Numbered from the stretch's first letter, positions 11,816 to 24,240 are shown. The stretch is 64,000 nucleotides of DNA from Magnolia sinica (GCF_029962835.1 NC_080588.1:13906001-13970000); one strand, 5' to 3'. A program made the numbers and translations. Notes: generated by a model from the sequence alone, not told the origin.

Positions 11816-14559
11816 TCAATCCTGGTAAATAGGATCAGTCAGAGGCATGGACATGTCCTCTGAATCAAATTTCTCGATAAATGGTTTCAATCGATGTCCA
11901 TTGACTTTAAACTCCTTGCCATTGTCGGGATCCCTTATCTCAATGGCCCCATACGGAAAAACAGTGACAACAATGTAAGGGCCGGTCCAACGAGATCGAA
12001 GCTTACCTGGAAAGAGATGTAATCGAGAATTGTACAAAAGGACCTTCTGACCAGGCGTGAATGATTTTCGTAAAATGTGTTGGTCATGAAATGCTTTCAT
12101 CTTGTCCTTGTAAATTCTCGAATTATCGTACGCATCATTCCGGATTTCCTCAAGTTCATTCAACTGAAGTTTGCGTAGCGAGCCAGCGTTGTCCAGATTG
12201 AAATTAAGATTTTTGATCGCCCAGTACGCTTTATGTTCCAGCTCCACAGGCAAGTGACAAGCTTTCCCATAGACAAGTCTAAAGGGAGACATTCCAATAG
12301 GGGTTTTAAAGGCAGTACGGTATGCCCATAAGGCATCGGTCAATCGGATCGACCAATCCTTACGGTCAGGGTTAACCGTTTTCTCCAAAATGTGTTTAAT
12401 TTCCCTATTAGAAATCTCAGCTTGCCCACTTGTCTGTGGGTGATATGGGGTGCTCACTCTATGAGAGATACCGTATTTCTTCATTAAGCTCTCGAATGGT
12501 CTATTACAAAAGTGTGAGCCCCCATCACTAATGATGGCTCGAGGCGTTCCGAATCGAGAAAGGATGTTTTCTTTTAGGAATTTAATGACCGTGCGATGGT
12601 CATTAGTTCGACACGGAATCGCTTCGACCCATTTAGTGACATAATCCACAGCGAGCAAAATATATAGATTTCCAAATGATTGGGGGAATGGTCCCATGAA
12701 ATCGATGCCCCAGCAATCAAATGCTTCAATGATAAGGATGGGATTCAAAGGCATCATATTTTGACGGGACAATGCTCCCAATTTCTGACAACACTCACAA
12801 GCTTTGCAAAACTCATGAGTGTCCCTAAACATAGTGGGCCAGTAAAAGCCACACTGTAGAATCTTGGCCGTGGTCTTTTTAGCAGAAAAGTGACCACCAC
12901 AGGCCTGTGAATGACAGAAAGAGATGACGCTCTGATGCTCATCGTCTGGTACACATCTCCTCAGGATTTGGTCTGGGCAATATTTAAATAAATAAGGATC
13001 ATCCTAGAAAAAGTTGCGCACCTCGGTGAAGAATTTCTTCTTATCTTGCGCAGTCCACTGTGTCGGTATGGCACCTGTAGCAAGATAATTAGCAATATCA
13101 GCGAACCAAGGTGAATGGGAGACTCTAAACAGTTGTTCATCAGGGAACATATCATTGATATGGGTCGCCTCAAGGGAATCAGAGGTATTAAGGTGAGAAA
13201 GGTGATCGGCCACTACGTTCTCTACTCCCTTTTTATCTTTAATTTCCAAATCAAATTCTTGGAGTAGAAGGATCCATCATATCAAACGGGGCTTAAAATC
13301 ATTCTTAGAAAGAAGATACTTAAGTGCCGCATGATCTGTGTAGATAATGATCTTGGATCCGATCAAGTAGGACCTAAATTTGTCCAAGGCGAACACTACA
13401 GCTAAGAGTTCCTTTTCCGTAGTCGAGTAGTTCACCTGGGCAGAATTTAAAGTTCTACTTGCGTAATGAATGATGTATGGCCGCTTATCTTTTCTCTGGC
13501 CTAGGACCGCTCCAAGAGCATAATCAGAAGCGTCGCACATAAGCTCAAAAGGTAGGCTCTAGTCGGGTGGCTGCGTGATAGGTGTAGTGGTTAACGTGCC
13601 CTTAAGCTTGGTGAAAGCTTCCTGGCATTGCTCAGTCCACTCGTACGGAGCATCCTTTTGAAGAATATTATATAAAGGACGAGAGAGGAGACTAAAGTCC
13701 TTTATGAATCGCTTGTAAAATCCTGCGTGTCCTAAGAAGGATCGCACGTCTCTGATGTTTTTGGGTGGAGGTAGGTTAGAGATAAGATCGATTTTTGCCT
13801 TATCTACCTCGATTCCTTTGGACGAGATGATATGCCCAAGGACAATTCCCTTCTGAACCATGAAATGGCACTTCTCCCAATTAAGTACCAAGTTCTTTTC
13901 TTCACATCTTTTCAGCACACATTTAAGACTTTCCAAGCACTTGCTGAAAGATGGACCGTAAACAGAGAAATCGTCCATGAAGACCTCTAAATATTGCCCT
14001 ACCATATCAGAAAAGATACTAAGCATACATCGCTGAAAGGTGGCAGGGGCATTACATAGTCCGAATGGCATCCTTCGATAGGCAAAGGTGCCGTAGGGAC
14101 ATGTAAATGTGGTCTTTTCCTGGTCTTCAGGGGCTATCTCTATCTGGTTGTAGCCCGAATACCCGTCAAGGAAACTGTAATAGGAATGACCAGCTAACCT
14201 TTCCAGGATCTGATCAATGAATGGTAAAGGAAAGTGGTCTTTCCTCGTGACGGTATTAAACTTCCTGTAGTCAATGCACATTCTCCAACCAGTAGTGACT
14301 CTAGTTGGCATGAGTTCATTATTAGCATTGGCTACGATGGTGATTCCAGACTTCTTAGGGACCACTTGAGTTGGACTCACCCATTGACTATCAAATATAG
14401 GGTATATAATACCTACGTCCAATAGTTTAAGAACCTCAGCCTTAACCACTTCCTTCATGTTTGGATTTAGTCTACGTTGTGGTTGTCGGGCGGTTTTTGC
14501 ATTATCCTCAAGATATATACAGTGAGTACAAATCGAGGGATCGATTCCCTTGAGGTCCG
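11816..14559 (-). pseudogene. pol: Athila B pol: reverse transcriptase, RNase H, integrase (broken)
   Basis: The reverse transcriptase is at 13559-14458, with DYRKFNTVTRKDHFPLPFID and the catalytic FMDDFSVYG. RNase H follows at 13277-13540 with [16 protein letters not shown] and [13 protein letters not shown]. Integrase runs from about 13003 to 11816. It has an HHCC-like finger (CKACECCQK), the core aspartates in [10 protein letters not shown] and ISDGGSHF, the glutamate in ISNREIKH, and a C-terminal [14 protein letters not shown] region. In-frame stops lie at 13559-13561 (W codon in C), 13277-13279 (R codon in C) and 13004-13006 (W codon in C). The 338-residue integrase stretch remains open. 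It would act in cDNA synthesis and integration. Confidence 0.88.
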
Positions 14560-17223
14560 CTATCGTCCACCCAGGGCTCCTTTATGCTCAATGAGAATAG
14601 ATATGAGCATACTCTCTTGTTCTTTCTCCAGGTGGGCAGAGATCACCACTGGGTATGTCTCATCTTGACCTAAATAGGCATATTTCAAATCAGAGGGCAA
14701 AGGTTTTAGGTCAAGCTTCGGCGGCTTGAGATTAGACGGAAGAGGCACTACATCGGTTTGTGGTAATTCTTCAAATTGTGGCCTCCACCGGTTAACTTCA
14801 AGTACCGGTGCAGTATCAAGCAAGGCGCACGTCTCCCTAAGCATGTCATCATCAAAATCATGGGAGTGGGCTAGGCATGTCTCCAGATGGTCGGAGGATA
14901 AGGTCAGCGGTGTCGTATCTTCCACGAAAGAGTCAATCATATTAATGTCGTGGAAATCGTCATCATCCTCTGAGTTGCTGCCGTTATTAAAAAAAATGTT
15001 TGACTCCAATGTCAAATTTTCAAAAGACATAGTCATGACACCATTCCTGCAATTGATAATTGCATTTGACGTGGCAAGGAATGGGCGACCAAGAATGACG
15101 GGAATTTGAGTGCTCATGTTATTGATGGGTTCGGTGTCCAGGATGATAAAATCTACAGGGTAGTAAAATCTATCGACCTGGACTAACACATCCTCAATTA
15201 TCCCTCTTGGTACACGAATAGAGCGATCAGCAAGTTGTAGTGTGGTTAGGGTGGGTTTTAATTCACCTAAACCTAACTGTTTGTATATCGAGTAGGGAAT
15301 CAGATTGACGCTCGCTCCTAAGTCAAGAAGTGCGTGATCAATTCGATGGTTCCCGATTACACATGATATGGTTGGGCTACCGAGATCCATGAATTTCTGC
15401 GGCACGTCTTGCTTCAGGATGACACTCACTTTCTCAGTCAAGAAGATTTTCTTTTGAATAATTTTTCGTCTTTTGGTCGTGCATAAGTCTTTCAGGAATT
15501 TGGCATATGAAGGTATCTGTTTAACGACATCAAGTAGAGGAATGTTGACTTTTACTTGTTTCAACACCTCTAGAATATCCTGAGAGTTAGAGAGAGGTTT
15601 TGGTGAAACCAACCGTTGGGGGAATGGAGCAACTGGCTTCTCTAGAAGTTTCGGTTCTACTTTTTGTGGGGCATCACTGGATCCATCATTGTTGTCCTCT
15701 TCTGGTTCTTGAGGCTTTTCGGGCCTAACCGGAAGAGTTTTATCAATGATCTTCCCACTCCTAAGAGTGGTGATGGATTTAGCATGCCCCATCTGATTTG
15801 AAGAGCTGGGATCATTAATCTCGTACTGCGGTTTAGGATTGGGGAGAGGTTGTGCAGGAAGCATCCCCTTTTCTATAACTGTCATACGAGAATCTATCTT
15901 TTGTATAAAATCTGTAATTCCCCGCATTGCCTGAGCCAGCTCTTGTATGGGATTTTGAACCGGTTCTTCTTGAGGTTTCACTTGATTTGGATTTTGATTG
16001 AAGAAACCTGGAGGGGTAGCCGTTTGTCCATTCCTCCAACTAAAGTTTGGATGATTTTTCCAGCCAGGATTGTATGTATTGGAGTTAGGTCCAGTAAAAG
16101 GTCTTTGATAGTTATTTACGGCATTGGCTTGTTCATTCAACACTCCTCGAAAGGCAGGTATTGTAGGACAGTTTTCAGTTGTGTGAATGTTGCAATCACA
16201 GATGCCGCAAACAATTTCATTAACCTTATCCTTCTTTCCTTCCATGGCCTCAACTTTCCTTATGAGCGTAGTCACTTTACACTTGAGATCATCCTCTTCT
16301 TTCAAGAGATATAATCCACCTTTCTCCTTTAATTGAGTCGGCCTAGACGTGGTGTTCGCCATTGGGTAATAGTCCCATGATTGTGTTTTTTCAGCGAGAC
16401 TATCGAGGTAATCCCATACCTCGTCAACATCTTTGTTGATGAACTCTCCATTACACATTGTCTCGACCATTTGGCGCATGGAAGATGTCAATCCATCATA
16501 GAAAAAATTTGTAATGCGCCACGTTTCAAATCCGTGTTGTGGGCATGAACTGACCAAATCTTTGAACCTTTCCCAACATTGGAAGAATGTTTCATCTTCC
16601 TTTTGGGCAAAGTTCATGATTGCTTTTCTGAGGGTAATCGTTTTATGATGTGGGAAGAATTTTTTTATGAATTCCCTCTGCATGTCGTTCCATGTGCCAA
16701 TGGATCTAGGACGCAGTGAATGTAACCACGTCTTAGCTTTCTCTTTTAAGGAAAAAGGAAAGAGTTTCAGCCTAATTGTATCCTCAGATACATTAGGAAA
16801 ACATAAAGTAGCCATAATCTCATCGAACTCTTTTAAATGTAAATATGGACTTTCTGATTCAAGTCCATGGAATTTGGGAAGGAGTTGGATAACTCCTGGC
16901 TTGATGTCCATTTGTCCTGTGTTTTCAGGAAAAATCATGCATGAGGGCGTACTCACTCCCGCCGGTTGTAGATAATCTTGTAGAGTACGAGGCGGGGGTG
17001 CCTGTTGCACCTCATTCTCATCTTGGGTATCCTCCACCCTTGGTGGAAGTAGAGGAGGTTGGTCTTCAGCCATAACTTCAGTTAACTCAGGGGATTTCGA
17101 GCGGTGTCTAGTCCTGCGATGGATAGTCAACCCCTCAACCAATCCTCCTTCAGTCAAGAGACGTCGAGTGTTGTCACGGGCCCACTTGGGCATGAAACAC
17201 TCGCAGCCCTCAATCAAATTCAA
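14560..17223 (-). CDS. gag: Athila B Gag-protease, 887 aa, frameshifted before RT
   Basis: The N-terminal part (residues about 100-300) resembles the retrotransposon Gag domain, with WLHSLRPRSIGTWNDMQREF and FKDLVSSCPQHGFETWRI. A zinc knuckle of type CX2CX4HX4C (CGICDCNIHTTENC) follows. The protease is recognised by ALLDLGASVNLIPYS and VILGRPFLATSNAIINC. The frame ends with HKGALGGR because one C is missing near 14569-14573 compared with C at 45063-45068, so reverse transcriptase is out of frame. It would form virus-like particles and process the polyprotein. The first ATG of the long frame is used; C has its start slightly further in, at the MPKWARD-like region. Confidence 0.88.
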   Translation of the reverse strand: MNLIEGCECFMPKWARDNTRRLLTEGGLVEGLTIHRRTRHRSKSPELTEVMAEDQPPLLPPRVEDTQDENEVQQAPPPRTLQDYLQPAGVSTPSCMIFPENTGQMDIKPGVIQLLPKFHGLESESPYLHLKEFDEIMATLCFPNVSEDTIRLKLFPFSLKEKAKTWLHSLRPRSIGTWNDMQREFIKKFFPHHKTITLRKAIMNFAQKEDETFFQCWERFKDLVSSCPQHGFETWRITNFFYDGLTSSMRQMVETMCNGEFINKDVDEVWDYLDSLAEKTQSWDYYPMANTTSRPTQLKEKGGLYLLKEEDDLKCKVTTLIRKVEAMEGKKDKVNEIVCGICDCNIHTTENCPTIPAFRGVLNEQANAVNNYQRPFTGPNSNTYNPGWKNHPNFSWRNGQTATPPGFFNQNPNQVKPQEEPVQNPIQELAQAMRGITDFIQKIDSRMTVIEKGMLPAQPLPNPKPQYEINDPSSSNQMGHAKSITTLRSGKIIDKTLPVRPEKPQEPEEDNNDGSSDAPQKVEPKLLEKPVAPFPQRLVSPKPLSNSQDILEVLKQVKVNIPLLDVVKQIPSYAKFLKDLCTTKRRKIIQKKIFLTEKVSVILKQDVPQKFMDLGSPTISCVIGNHRIDHALLDLGASVNLIPYSIYKQLGLGELKPTLTTLQLADRSIRVPRGIIEDVLVQVDRFYYPVDFIILDTEPINNMSTQIPVILGRPFLATSNAIINCRNGVMTMSFENLTLESNIFFNNGSNSEDDDDFHDINMIDSFVEDTTPLTLSSDHLETCLAHSHDFDDDMLRETCALLDTAPVLEVNRWRPQFEELPQTDVVPLPSNLKPPKLDLKPLPSDLKYAYLGQDETYPVVISAHLEKEQESMLISILIEHKGALGGR

Positions 17224-17955
17224 AGCCTAATCCTAAGAAAGGAAAAGAAAATCTAAAAAGAAAGAGAGGGAGAGTTGGAAAGGAATTACCAAATTGAAGC
17301 TCCTAAGTTAAGGACCTGCAAAATAAAACAAAATAAGTTAGATTTTTAAAACAAGAGAGGAACAATCCTTTTAAAAGAAAGGTAGCAGTAAACTGATTTC
17401 TAGAAGAAAGTGGAAACTTCTAAAATAAATTAGGAAAGTCCTAAACTAGAAAGTAAATTACTAAAAGAGAACTGAAAAATAGAAAGTAGAGAAGGAGTGT
17501 ACCGAATTAGAGATTTCTATCTTAAAGGCCTACAAAATAGGAAGGTTAGTTTCTAAACAAAAATTCTGAAAATAAATTAGGAAACAAATTATATTTTAAA
17601 AGAGTTAAAATTAGAAAATTACTAAAATAGAAAGTTAATTTCTAAAAAGGGAAAGAAATAACCTAATTTCTAAAAATAAACTATTTCCTACAGAAGGGAG
17701 GATACTAGAATTAGAAAATTTCTAAAATTTAAACCCTAATTCTAAAAATAGGAAAAAGTAGAGAGATTAGGAAGGAATTACCAATTGAGAAACTTATGTC
17801 AAGATCCTATAAAATAGGAAACAAGTTAGTTTTGAACTCAAATAAAAATAAATAAAAAAACTAAGGTTAGTAAAATCCTAATCTTAAACTAATCCTAAAA
17901 CCAATTAATTTCAGAGAATCGTAACCGTCAATCCCCGGCAATGGCGCTAAAAACT
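17224..17955 (-). other. B 5' leader
   Basis: A purine-rich 730 bp between PBS and gag with repeated CTAAAA/GAAAGTAG-like stretches and no open frame. Leader and packaging sequence would be expected here; nothing specific is identifiable. Confidence 0.6.
17932..17949 (-). other. Primer-binding site, tRNA-Asp type, B
   Basis: On the minus strand it reads TAGCGCCATTGCCGGGGA, starting a few bases after the LTR end. The expected tRNA-Asp complement used by Athila elements is TGGCGCCGTTGCCGGGGA, so two positions differ. Element C (48413-48430) is a better match. Confidence 0.75.
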
Positions 17956-20199
17956 TGTTCACTCCCCAAGTATAGGGTTGTGATGTAGTAATAAACTCGG
18001 TAAGACCGAGGTCGAATCCACAGGGACTGATACCTGTACGTTATCTGAAACCAAGTAGAACTAGAACTAGACTAAGATGTAATCTAAACCAAATAGAATT
18101 TAAGAAATAATTGTGGAATAATTATCTAAAACTTTAAGGAATTCAGAGGAAGGGAAACTAGGGATTCAGAGGATCCACTTGTAGAGATCAGGGAGATCTT
18201 ATGCTTGCATCAGGAATCATGGAAATCAAACTGAATTTACTTGATCTGGGTTTCAAGAGATGAAGGGTATATAAATTAGAATGGATTCCATCATCTAACC
18301 ATGCTCAGGAGACAAAGCAAACAACAAGATTAAACTAATTACCAACCAATCAATAATGTATGAAGATCAGGAAGGGTACTATCATCCAACCATGCCCAAG
18401 AGACGATGGTGAACAACAGGGCCTCCTGACGTCATAAACATCAAAAGAGAAAAGAAATATTCAAAGCCATTGCAAACCCATTGTAATTTCAGTCACAACA
18501 GACCATTAAAGACTAAGAAAAATATTCCTTTAATAATCAACTAAGTCAAATTCAGTTTATGAATTTTAAAGGCTCAAAGTAGAATCTCCCATCTCGCTAC
18601 AGGCTTCACCTCTTAGCCCTAGCTAAGAGGTTTAGCCAGACATGAATGGCTTGAACTCAAACCAAATAAAAAGAAAAAGAAAACGAAAAATAAAAGAAAA
18701 ATAAGAAAAACTTCTTATCTTTTCTCTCTCATCTTCTCTCTCTGTCTTCTTTTCTTTCGTCCTCCACACGCTGCCAGCAGCTTGAATCCCTCCAGCCACG
18801 TCTAGCAGAAAGCCCAGCTCACGTGCTGATCTCTTCTTTCTTCAAAGCCAAGACCGCCACCCACGGTTTCTCTGCTCTTCCTCTCACGTTCCAGCTTCCA
18901 GCCTTCCTTTTTTTCTCTTTCTTCTCTCTCTTTATAGGTGCCAGGGGCTGTGCAGGAGAGGCCTGGCCGGATTGCGAAATCCTTCGCTGCAGATTCCTTG
19001 CGGAACTCTGCTTCTGCAACAGGAAACGCTTAACTGTTTACGTTTGGACTCAGTTTGAGAGGAGGAGTTTTCCCTTCTTTGAAATTTTCCAGCATGGCGA
19101 GTGTAAGCACCCCGTGTATGATCAAATGGACGGCTTGGATCGCTGATTCGTTCACGGACGGCGGCCCATAACTTCCCGCAACTTCCGGTTTTCCCGAACG
19201 CGCGTAAGGCGTATGCAGAGGCGCTGATGTGTTCGGTGGGCCCCACAGAGGTATTTTCGGAGAAATTCACCCCGTCCATTAGATTCAGGACGAAATTTCA
19301 GTCAAGAATGGGTGGTTTTGAACGTCCATTGACGCGGCCCAGAGAAAAAATCACCTCAAAAATCGTTTTGAACGTCGCAGGACCGCCTGTTTGTGGCCTC
19401 TGTATCGCGCACGTGTGCTTGCATGGGTCCAAAAGTTCAACAAGGTTTTGTAGTAGTCGAGGCCCTCTACACGATGGACGGTTTGGATTGTCCGTACGTA
19501 TGCTCTGTGGGGCCCACTAGCGTCCGTAAAAACGGACAGCGTCGGTCCATTTTGCGTGAAATGGCAGTTGCCGTATTTGAGAAGGAGATGCGGGTCAGCG
19601 CTGCTGACCCGCGTAACGTGGTTCGGTGCAGCTCGGCACGTGTACACGTGCAGTGTACACGCCTCACGTACAAGCCCCAATGTGATGTGATTTGAAAATC
19701 TGATCCAGCCATTTACTTTCTCATCTTATTTAAACCGTCGAGACCAAAGTTGAGACAGTTCCAGATATCAGGTGGGCCCAGAATCAACGGTTTATGGGCT
19801 AATCTGTCAGTTGGGGTACTTCTATAGTGATCCAAGGACTGAAATTTGATATGTACGGTTAATTTATGGCCCTTAGGCCATGTATGAAGTTTTGAGCCAA
19901 TCAGATGGCGAGAACTATGTGATCTTACATTTTTCACCAATTTCGGGCCTCTTTAACGTGAATAACTTGATTTCCTCGGATCCCTGGTGTGTAATTCCAT
20001 CGATCTTGGTCCCCTGGAGTCCGTCCCTTGCCTTGGGTGTCATCAGAGCGTCAAATCTATGGTTTAAGCTTCCTTTTTCAGTTCATGCTTGTAAATACAC
20101 TCTGCATCATAAATACAATTAAATCAGGCTATTAAACGGTATCATGCTTGTAAATCCATGCAATAAATGGGTTTGATATGCAATATTTGACCCTCAACA
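17956..20199 (-). repeat. B 5' LTR
   Basis: Plus-strand TGTTCACTCCCC to CCCTCAACA, 2244 bp, adjacent to the PBS on its left. The right flank TGGCC matches 5260-5264. The hairpin is at 19590-19612. Confidence 0.9.
18930..18937 (-). promoter_or_regulatory. Putative LTR TATA box, B
   Basis: CTATAAAG on the minus strand, followed downstream by a pyrimidine/purine-biased tract. The same sequence occurs in the other two B LTRs (for example 7029-7036). This is an inference from sequence only. Confidence 0.4.
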
Positions 20200-20938
20200 T
20201 GGCCCATCCATAAGGCCCAACGCGTTGTATATGAGGCCCATGTGATGCGGCCAACTTGATGTTTATATGGCCTATATGGCGAGGCCCGATGTGAGATATA
20301 TGTGGCCCATGAGTGAGGCCCCATTGTGATGTATTTCTGGCCCATTTGGTAAGGCCCATTGTGATGTATTTCTGGCCCATATATTGCGGCCAATTTGACA
20401 TATATGGGGCCCATGTATTGCGGCCCATTGTGATGTATATGCGGCCCATGAGTGAGGCCTGATGTAATGTATTCATGGCCCATGGGCCAAGGCCCATTGT
20501 GATGTATATGCGGCCCATGAGTGAGACCTAATGCATTGTATTTGAGGCCCTTTGTTGTGGCCTGTTGCATTGTATGTGAAGCCCATATGATGAGGCCCAT
20601 TGTGATGTATTTCTGGCCCATTTGGTAAGGCCCATTGAGATGTATTTCCGGCCCATATGTCGTGGCCCGTTGTGATATATTTTTGGCCCATATGATGAGG
20701 CCCATTGTGATGTATTTCTGGCCCATTTGGTATGGCCCAATGAAATGTATTTCTAGCCCATATGGCATGGCCCATTGTGATGTATATTGGCCCATTATTA
20801 CGGCCCATTGTGATATAATCTGGCCCATATGGCGAGGCCCGACGTGTTGTATATGTAGCCCATGAGTGAGGACTGATCTGATGTGTATGAGGCCCATGTG
20901 CAGGGCCCACCTATTGTGTATTAATGGTCCATGTGTAG
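20200..20938. repeat. GGCCCAT...GATGTAT array, main part
   Basis: About 25 degenerate units, often alternating as GGCCCATTGTGATGTATTT / CTGGCCCATTTGGTA, giving a composite period near 33-66 bp. Long open frames on both strands (one of 315 codons) arise because units are close to multiples of three and avoid stops. They read as HNGP/MGQKYITMG-type repeats with no protein family. The array belongs to element A and is bounded by B on the left and D on the right. Confidence 0.75.
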
Positions 20939-21780
20939 TGTCACGCCCCAAACCCGGTGACGGACAGCTTCCGTGATGCCCCGAATTCGGCACTCGACTT
21001 CCATACACCAAGTCCCGAGTTCGGCACACCACAAGGAAGATTTTTGACTGAATTTTTTTTTTTATAGATACATAGTAATACCTGAGCATGAAGATCCATG
21101 ATCAAACTACCAAGCAATACACTCCATCATAAGTCCCGATGGTTATAAGTATAATGCTTTACAAAAGATACGTAACGTCAACATTGCCCAAATCGAAGAA
21201 TAGATGCAATGCATCGAGAAAGCTAAGTCTTCCAAGCTACTCCAACCCTGAAAAAAAAATGGAAAATAGGAGGCTTAGGCAAAAAGCCTAGTGAGTACAC
21301 ACGTGCATGCAGTGTATCCTACATGCAGGCAAGATAAATATGCTACAAGGAAATCATACCACAGTCATAACCATATTACATGCATCCGTAATCACATCAT
21401 CATCATCATATTGTCATGCCATAATTATACAATATCGGAAATACTGACAAGTCCATGAGTCATACAATATCAGAGTACGCAATATAAATCAGCATGTAAA
21501 TGAGGAGTTATAAAGAGCCCAAATATCAGATGTCGAGGATGCAATGCAATATGTGGTGCGAATGAAATGACTATGCTGAGTGAAGTCGGGATGGTGGTAC
21601 GTAGTATCGCAGACTATGGGGTCTATCACAAGGGACTTCTATCCAAAATAGTCCCATACCTAATTTGGATAGTCAGACTCAATGTGGTAAACTCCTGATC
21701 TCAGGTTAGTCGCGCGCCCCAACCGAAATCCTGGCCATTGCGAAGGTACACACAACAAATAGTTGCACACCACCAGCCCG

Positions 21781-21811
21781 AGTGAATAGTGAATGAATGA
21801 ATGAATGAGTA
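21781..21811 (+). repeat. (GAAT)n microsatellite in D
   Basis: About five tandem GAAT units. The corresponding A region (28155-28180) has a shorter ATTC run on the opposite strand, consistent with shared ancestry. Confidence 0.8.
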
Positions 21812-22559
21812 TGCAACTCCTGCTCAATAAGTCCACATATCAGTACAGTTCATCTCTGGGATCATCACCGGGGTTTAGTACACTCCAAATGGCACTGTCT
21901 CTCTCCCAGCAGCACAGTCCAAGTGAGCGTAAGAAACCTCACTATCCGCCTGGCCAATAGTCTGCCAATACCTATCCGGCACGTCGATAGCGGACCCATT
22001 CACGAGCTGGTCAAACTCAGCCTAGTAATGCCCCCTACCCTCGGGCGGGTAAGGCCACACCCCCTCCCAACCGACCACGACACAGTGGGAGACGCGGCCT
22101 CCTGGTATTCGGCACTCGGGCGCTCATGTATCCACTCGGTCTCGACATTGGGGCGTCTCCTGGCCTCGGAGGTTTAGGGATTTTCACCCAGGGACATCTA
22201 TGGCGCCCGTATGCTAGAACCAAATATTTCCGGTGTCCCATCTGGCCATCCACGATATGCCCGTGGAGGCTACGGCCCTGATGTCACTAGGGCACACAAT
22301 GCAAGATGCATGAGTCATACAATACAATCATGCATCAATCCTGTGCATACCATGCACTCATGTGAGATAACCTTCGCCTATCAAGGAGTCTCATACAATC
22401 TGTCCAACGACATATGCAATGGTCAACCACATCTCATAACAAACATGCAGATGATGCGTATGGGCATGTATGATAATGCTGTGCTGTCACATACTCATAA
22501 TCAGTATAAATAACCGGCTTCAACAATCGGCTTCGACAATGTAGACATTTAACCAACAT

Positions 22560-22960
22560 TGTCCCTAAGGAATGGCCCACATAAATATCAATACATACAT
22601 CATGGTGAAATCACACCACATCGGTCCTTAGATACATCGCTTCGGGTCTCACACAAGGGCAGCACATTTATCGCATTGGGCCTCACTCATGGGCCGTATA
22701 TACACCACATTGGGCCGTATCATATGTGCACTACACATCGCAATGGGCCTTGGCTCATGGGCCATGAATAGACCACATCAGGCTTCACGACCCATGAACT
22801 TCAAATACACAATAGGTGGGCCCTACACATGGGCCTCAAATACATCACAATGAGCCTCATCATATGGGCCAGAAATATATCTCAATGGGCCTTGCCCATA
22901 GGCCACAAATACATGGCTACACCAATTATGATAAGTCTCATATTACAACCACTTCACACG
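22560..22960 (+). repeat. D counterpart of the GGCCCAT array
   Basis: Units of TGGGCC plus CACAAATACATCA, read in D sense, are the reverse complement of the A array units. They are fewer and more diverged than in A. Confidence 0.6.
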
Positions 22961-24240
22961 TCACATAGTTAATGGCTCATATTTGGTGCTGCATAGTTAA
23001 GGGCCAAGAGCCACATTTCATCGTAACATTTACGGTTTAGCGATCACAGCGTATAGAATCCAGGACCTTAATAGCATTAGCTTGGGTAATAATACTCTAC
23101 ATCACATTCGGTTAGTGTACAACTTAGTTATATGTGATTCAAGTGGCGTTATCTATATCGATAAGCACAAACCTACGTCATTGAATGGCCATCAATGCCA
23201 CTTGATTTCATACGGTTAGGTGGCCTTGTACGTATTTTACATTCATAAAATTAGATGACTACGTATATTACATGTACTCCACCATTGCCTATGATTAGGT
23301 GGCTATACATACATCAAATACCCACATGATCAATGGGCCAAACAGGTAATATCACACCTTCACACCACTAGAGTTTATATATTTGTTATAATTAAACATG
23401 TTTTTAAGAGTTTAAACACAAGTATCATGATCCTATTACTTGGGGCCGCACTCTAACCAAAGTGCCAAGTGATTAAGGGATGTCCACAATCAGCCCATTT
23501 AAAGGATTAATCATCATTACTTCAAAAATTACAATACCAGTTCATCATACATTTCACACATGGAATTTACAAACTCTTATCGAAGAGGCCCAATGGTTGG
23601 CCCAAACAAGGCTATCACTGATGGACCCACATGGCGTTCACTCAAAATGGGCCTTAACATTCTTAGGCTCACATATCAATGGAATTCATAATGGGTCCTA
23701 TGCAGTAGAGTCCATGGGGATTTCCCATGAGGTTGAGTTGTGTGTGACCCACCTACGACTTAGGTTTGCTTTGATTATTTTAGTCCAAGTCCTAAAATGA
23801 TATGAGGAAGTGGATGGTCTGCATGGATTAAATAGATACACCATGGTGGCCTTAAGTTGGATTCAATAGTTAAGTACTTATCCTCACAACCTTGTATTGT
23901 ATGGTCCAATTCAGGTTGGATTGACTGTTCTATGGGATAATGGCCTAAAGAAAACCCGGTATATGGGTCGATATCTAATACATCGTCAGGATGGCCCATA
24001 ATGAATTTTCAATGATGAGAGTTTAATTTGCATTATTTCAGAACGTACGACTATCTAATCATTGGATGGGCCTAAGTCTTGGTAACATATCGTCAAAAAA
24101 GTTGATAAAATAGATAAACGATGAGGATCTTAAATATAAATCATGTCATAACCATGGTGGATTAAGTGGCATAACACCTACATCAAAGTGGGTCATACCA
24201 TACACAAGTTGAGAGGGTTACCCTCCCTTAAATATTTATA
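22961..24240 (+). other. D interior, unique-looking
   Basis: AT-rich DNA without recognisable gene, repeat or RNA. The short open frames are unsupported. Confidence 0.4.

Larger units (their letters stand above)
5265..20199 (-). mobile_element. Athila-type Ty3/gypsy composite B with an extra inverted LTR
   Basis: In element orientation (minus strand) the order is: 5' LTR 20199-17956, PBS and leader, gag-protease, pol, 3' region to 10435, LTR 10434-8210, then 201 bp of 5' leader (8209-8009). After that come an inverted LTR (8008-5791) and inverted 3' region (5790-5265). TGGCC flanks the whole at 5260-5264 and 20200-20204. LTRs are about 2.2 kb and start TGTTGAGGGTC / end GGGGAGTGAACA in element sense. 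The protein sequences (DLGASVNLIPYS protease, FMDD reverse transcriptase) and a tRNA-Asp-like PBS match the Athila clade as known. Coding is broken, so it is not autonomous now. C is a close relative. Confidence 0.85.

Noticed and set aside
20142-21089. 315-codon frame (minus strand) with MGQKYITMG-like repeats
   Set aside because: It lies in the GGCCCAT array, has repeats only and crosses the boundary between A and D, so it cannot be an inherited gene of either.
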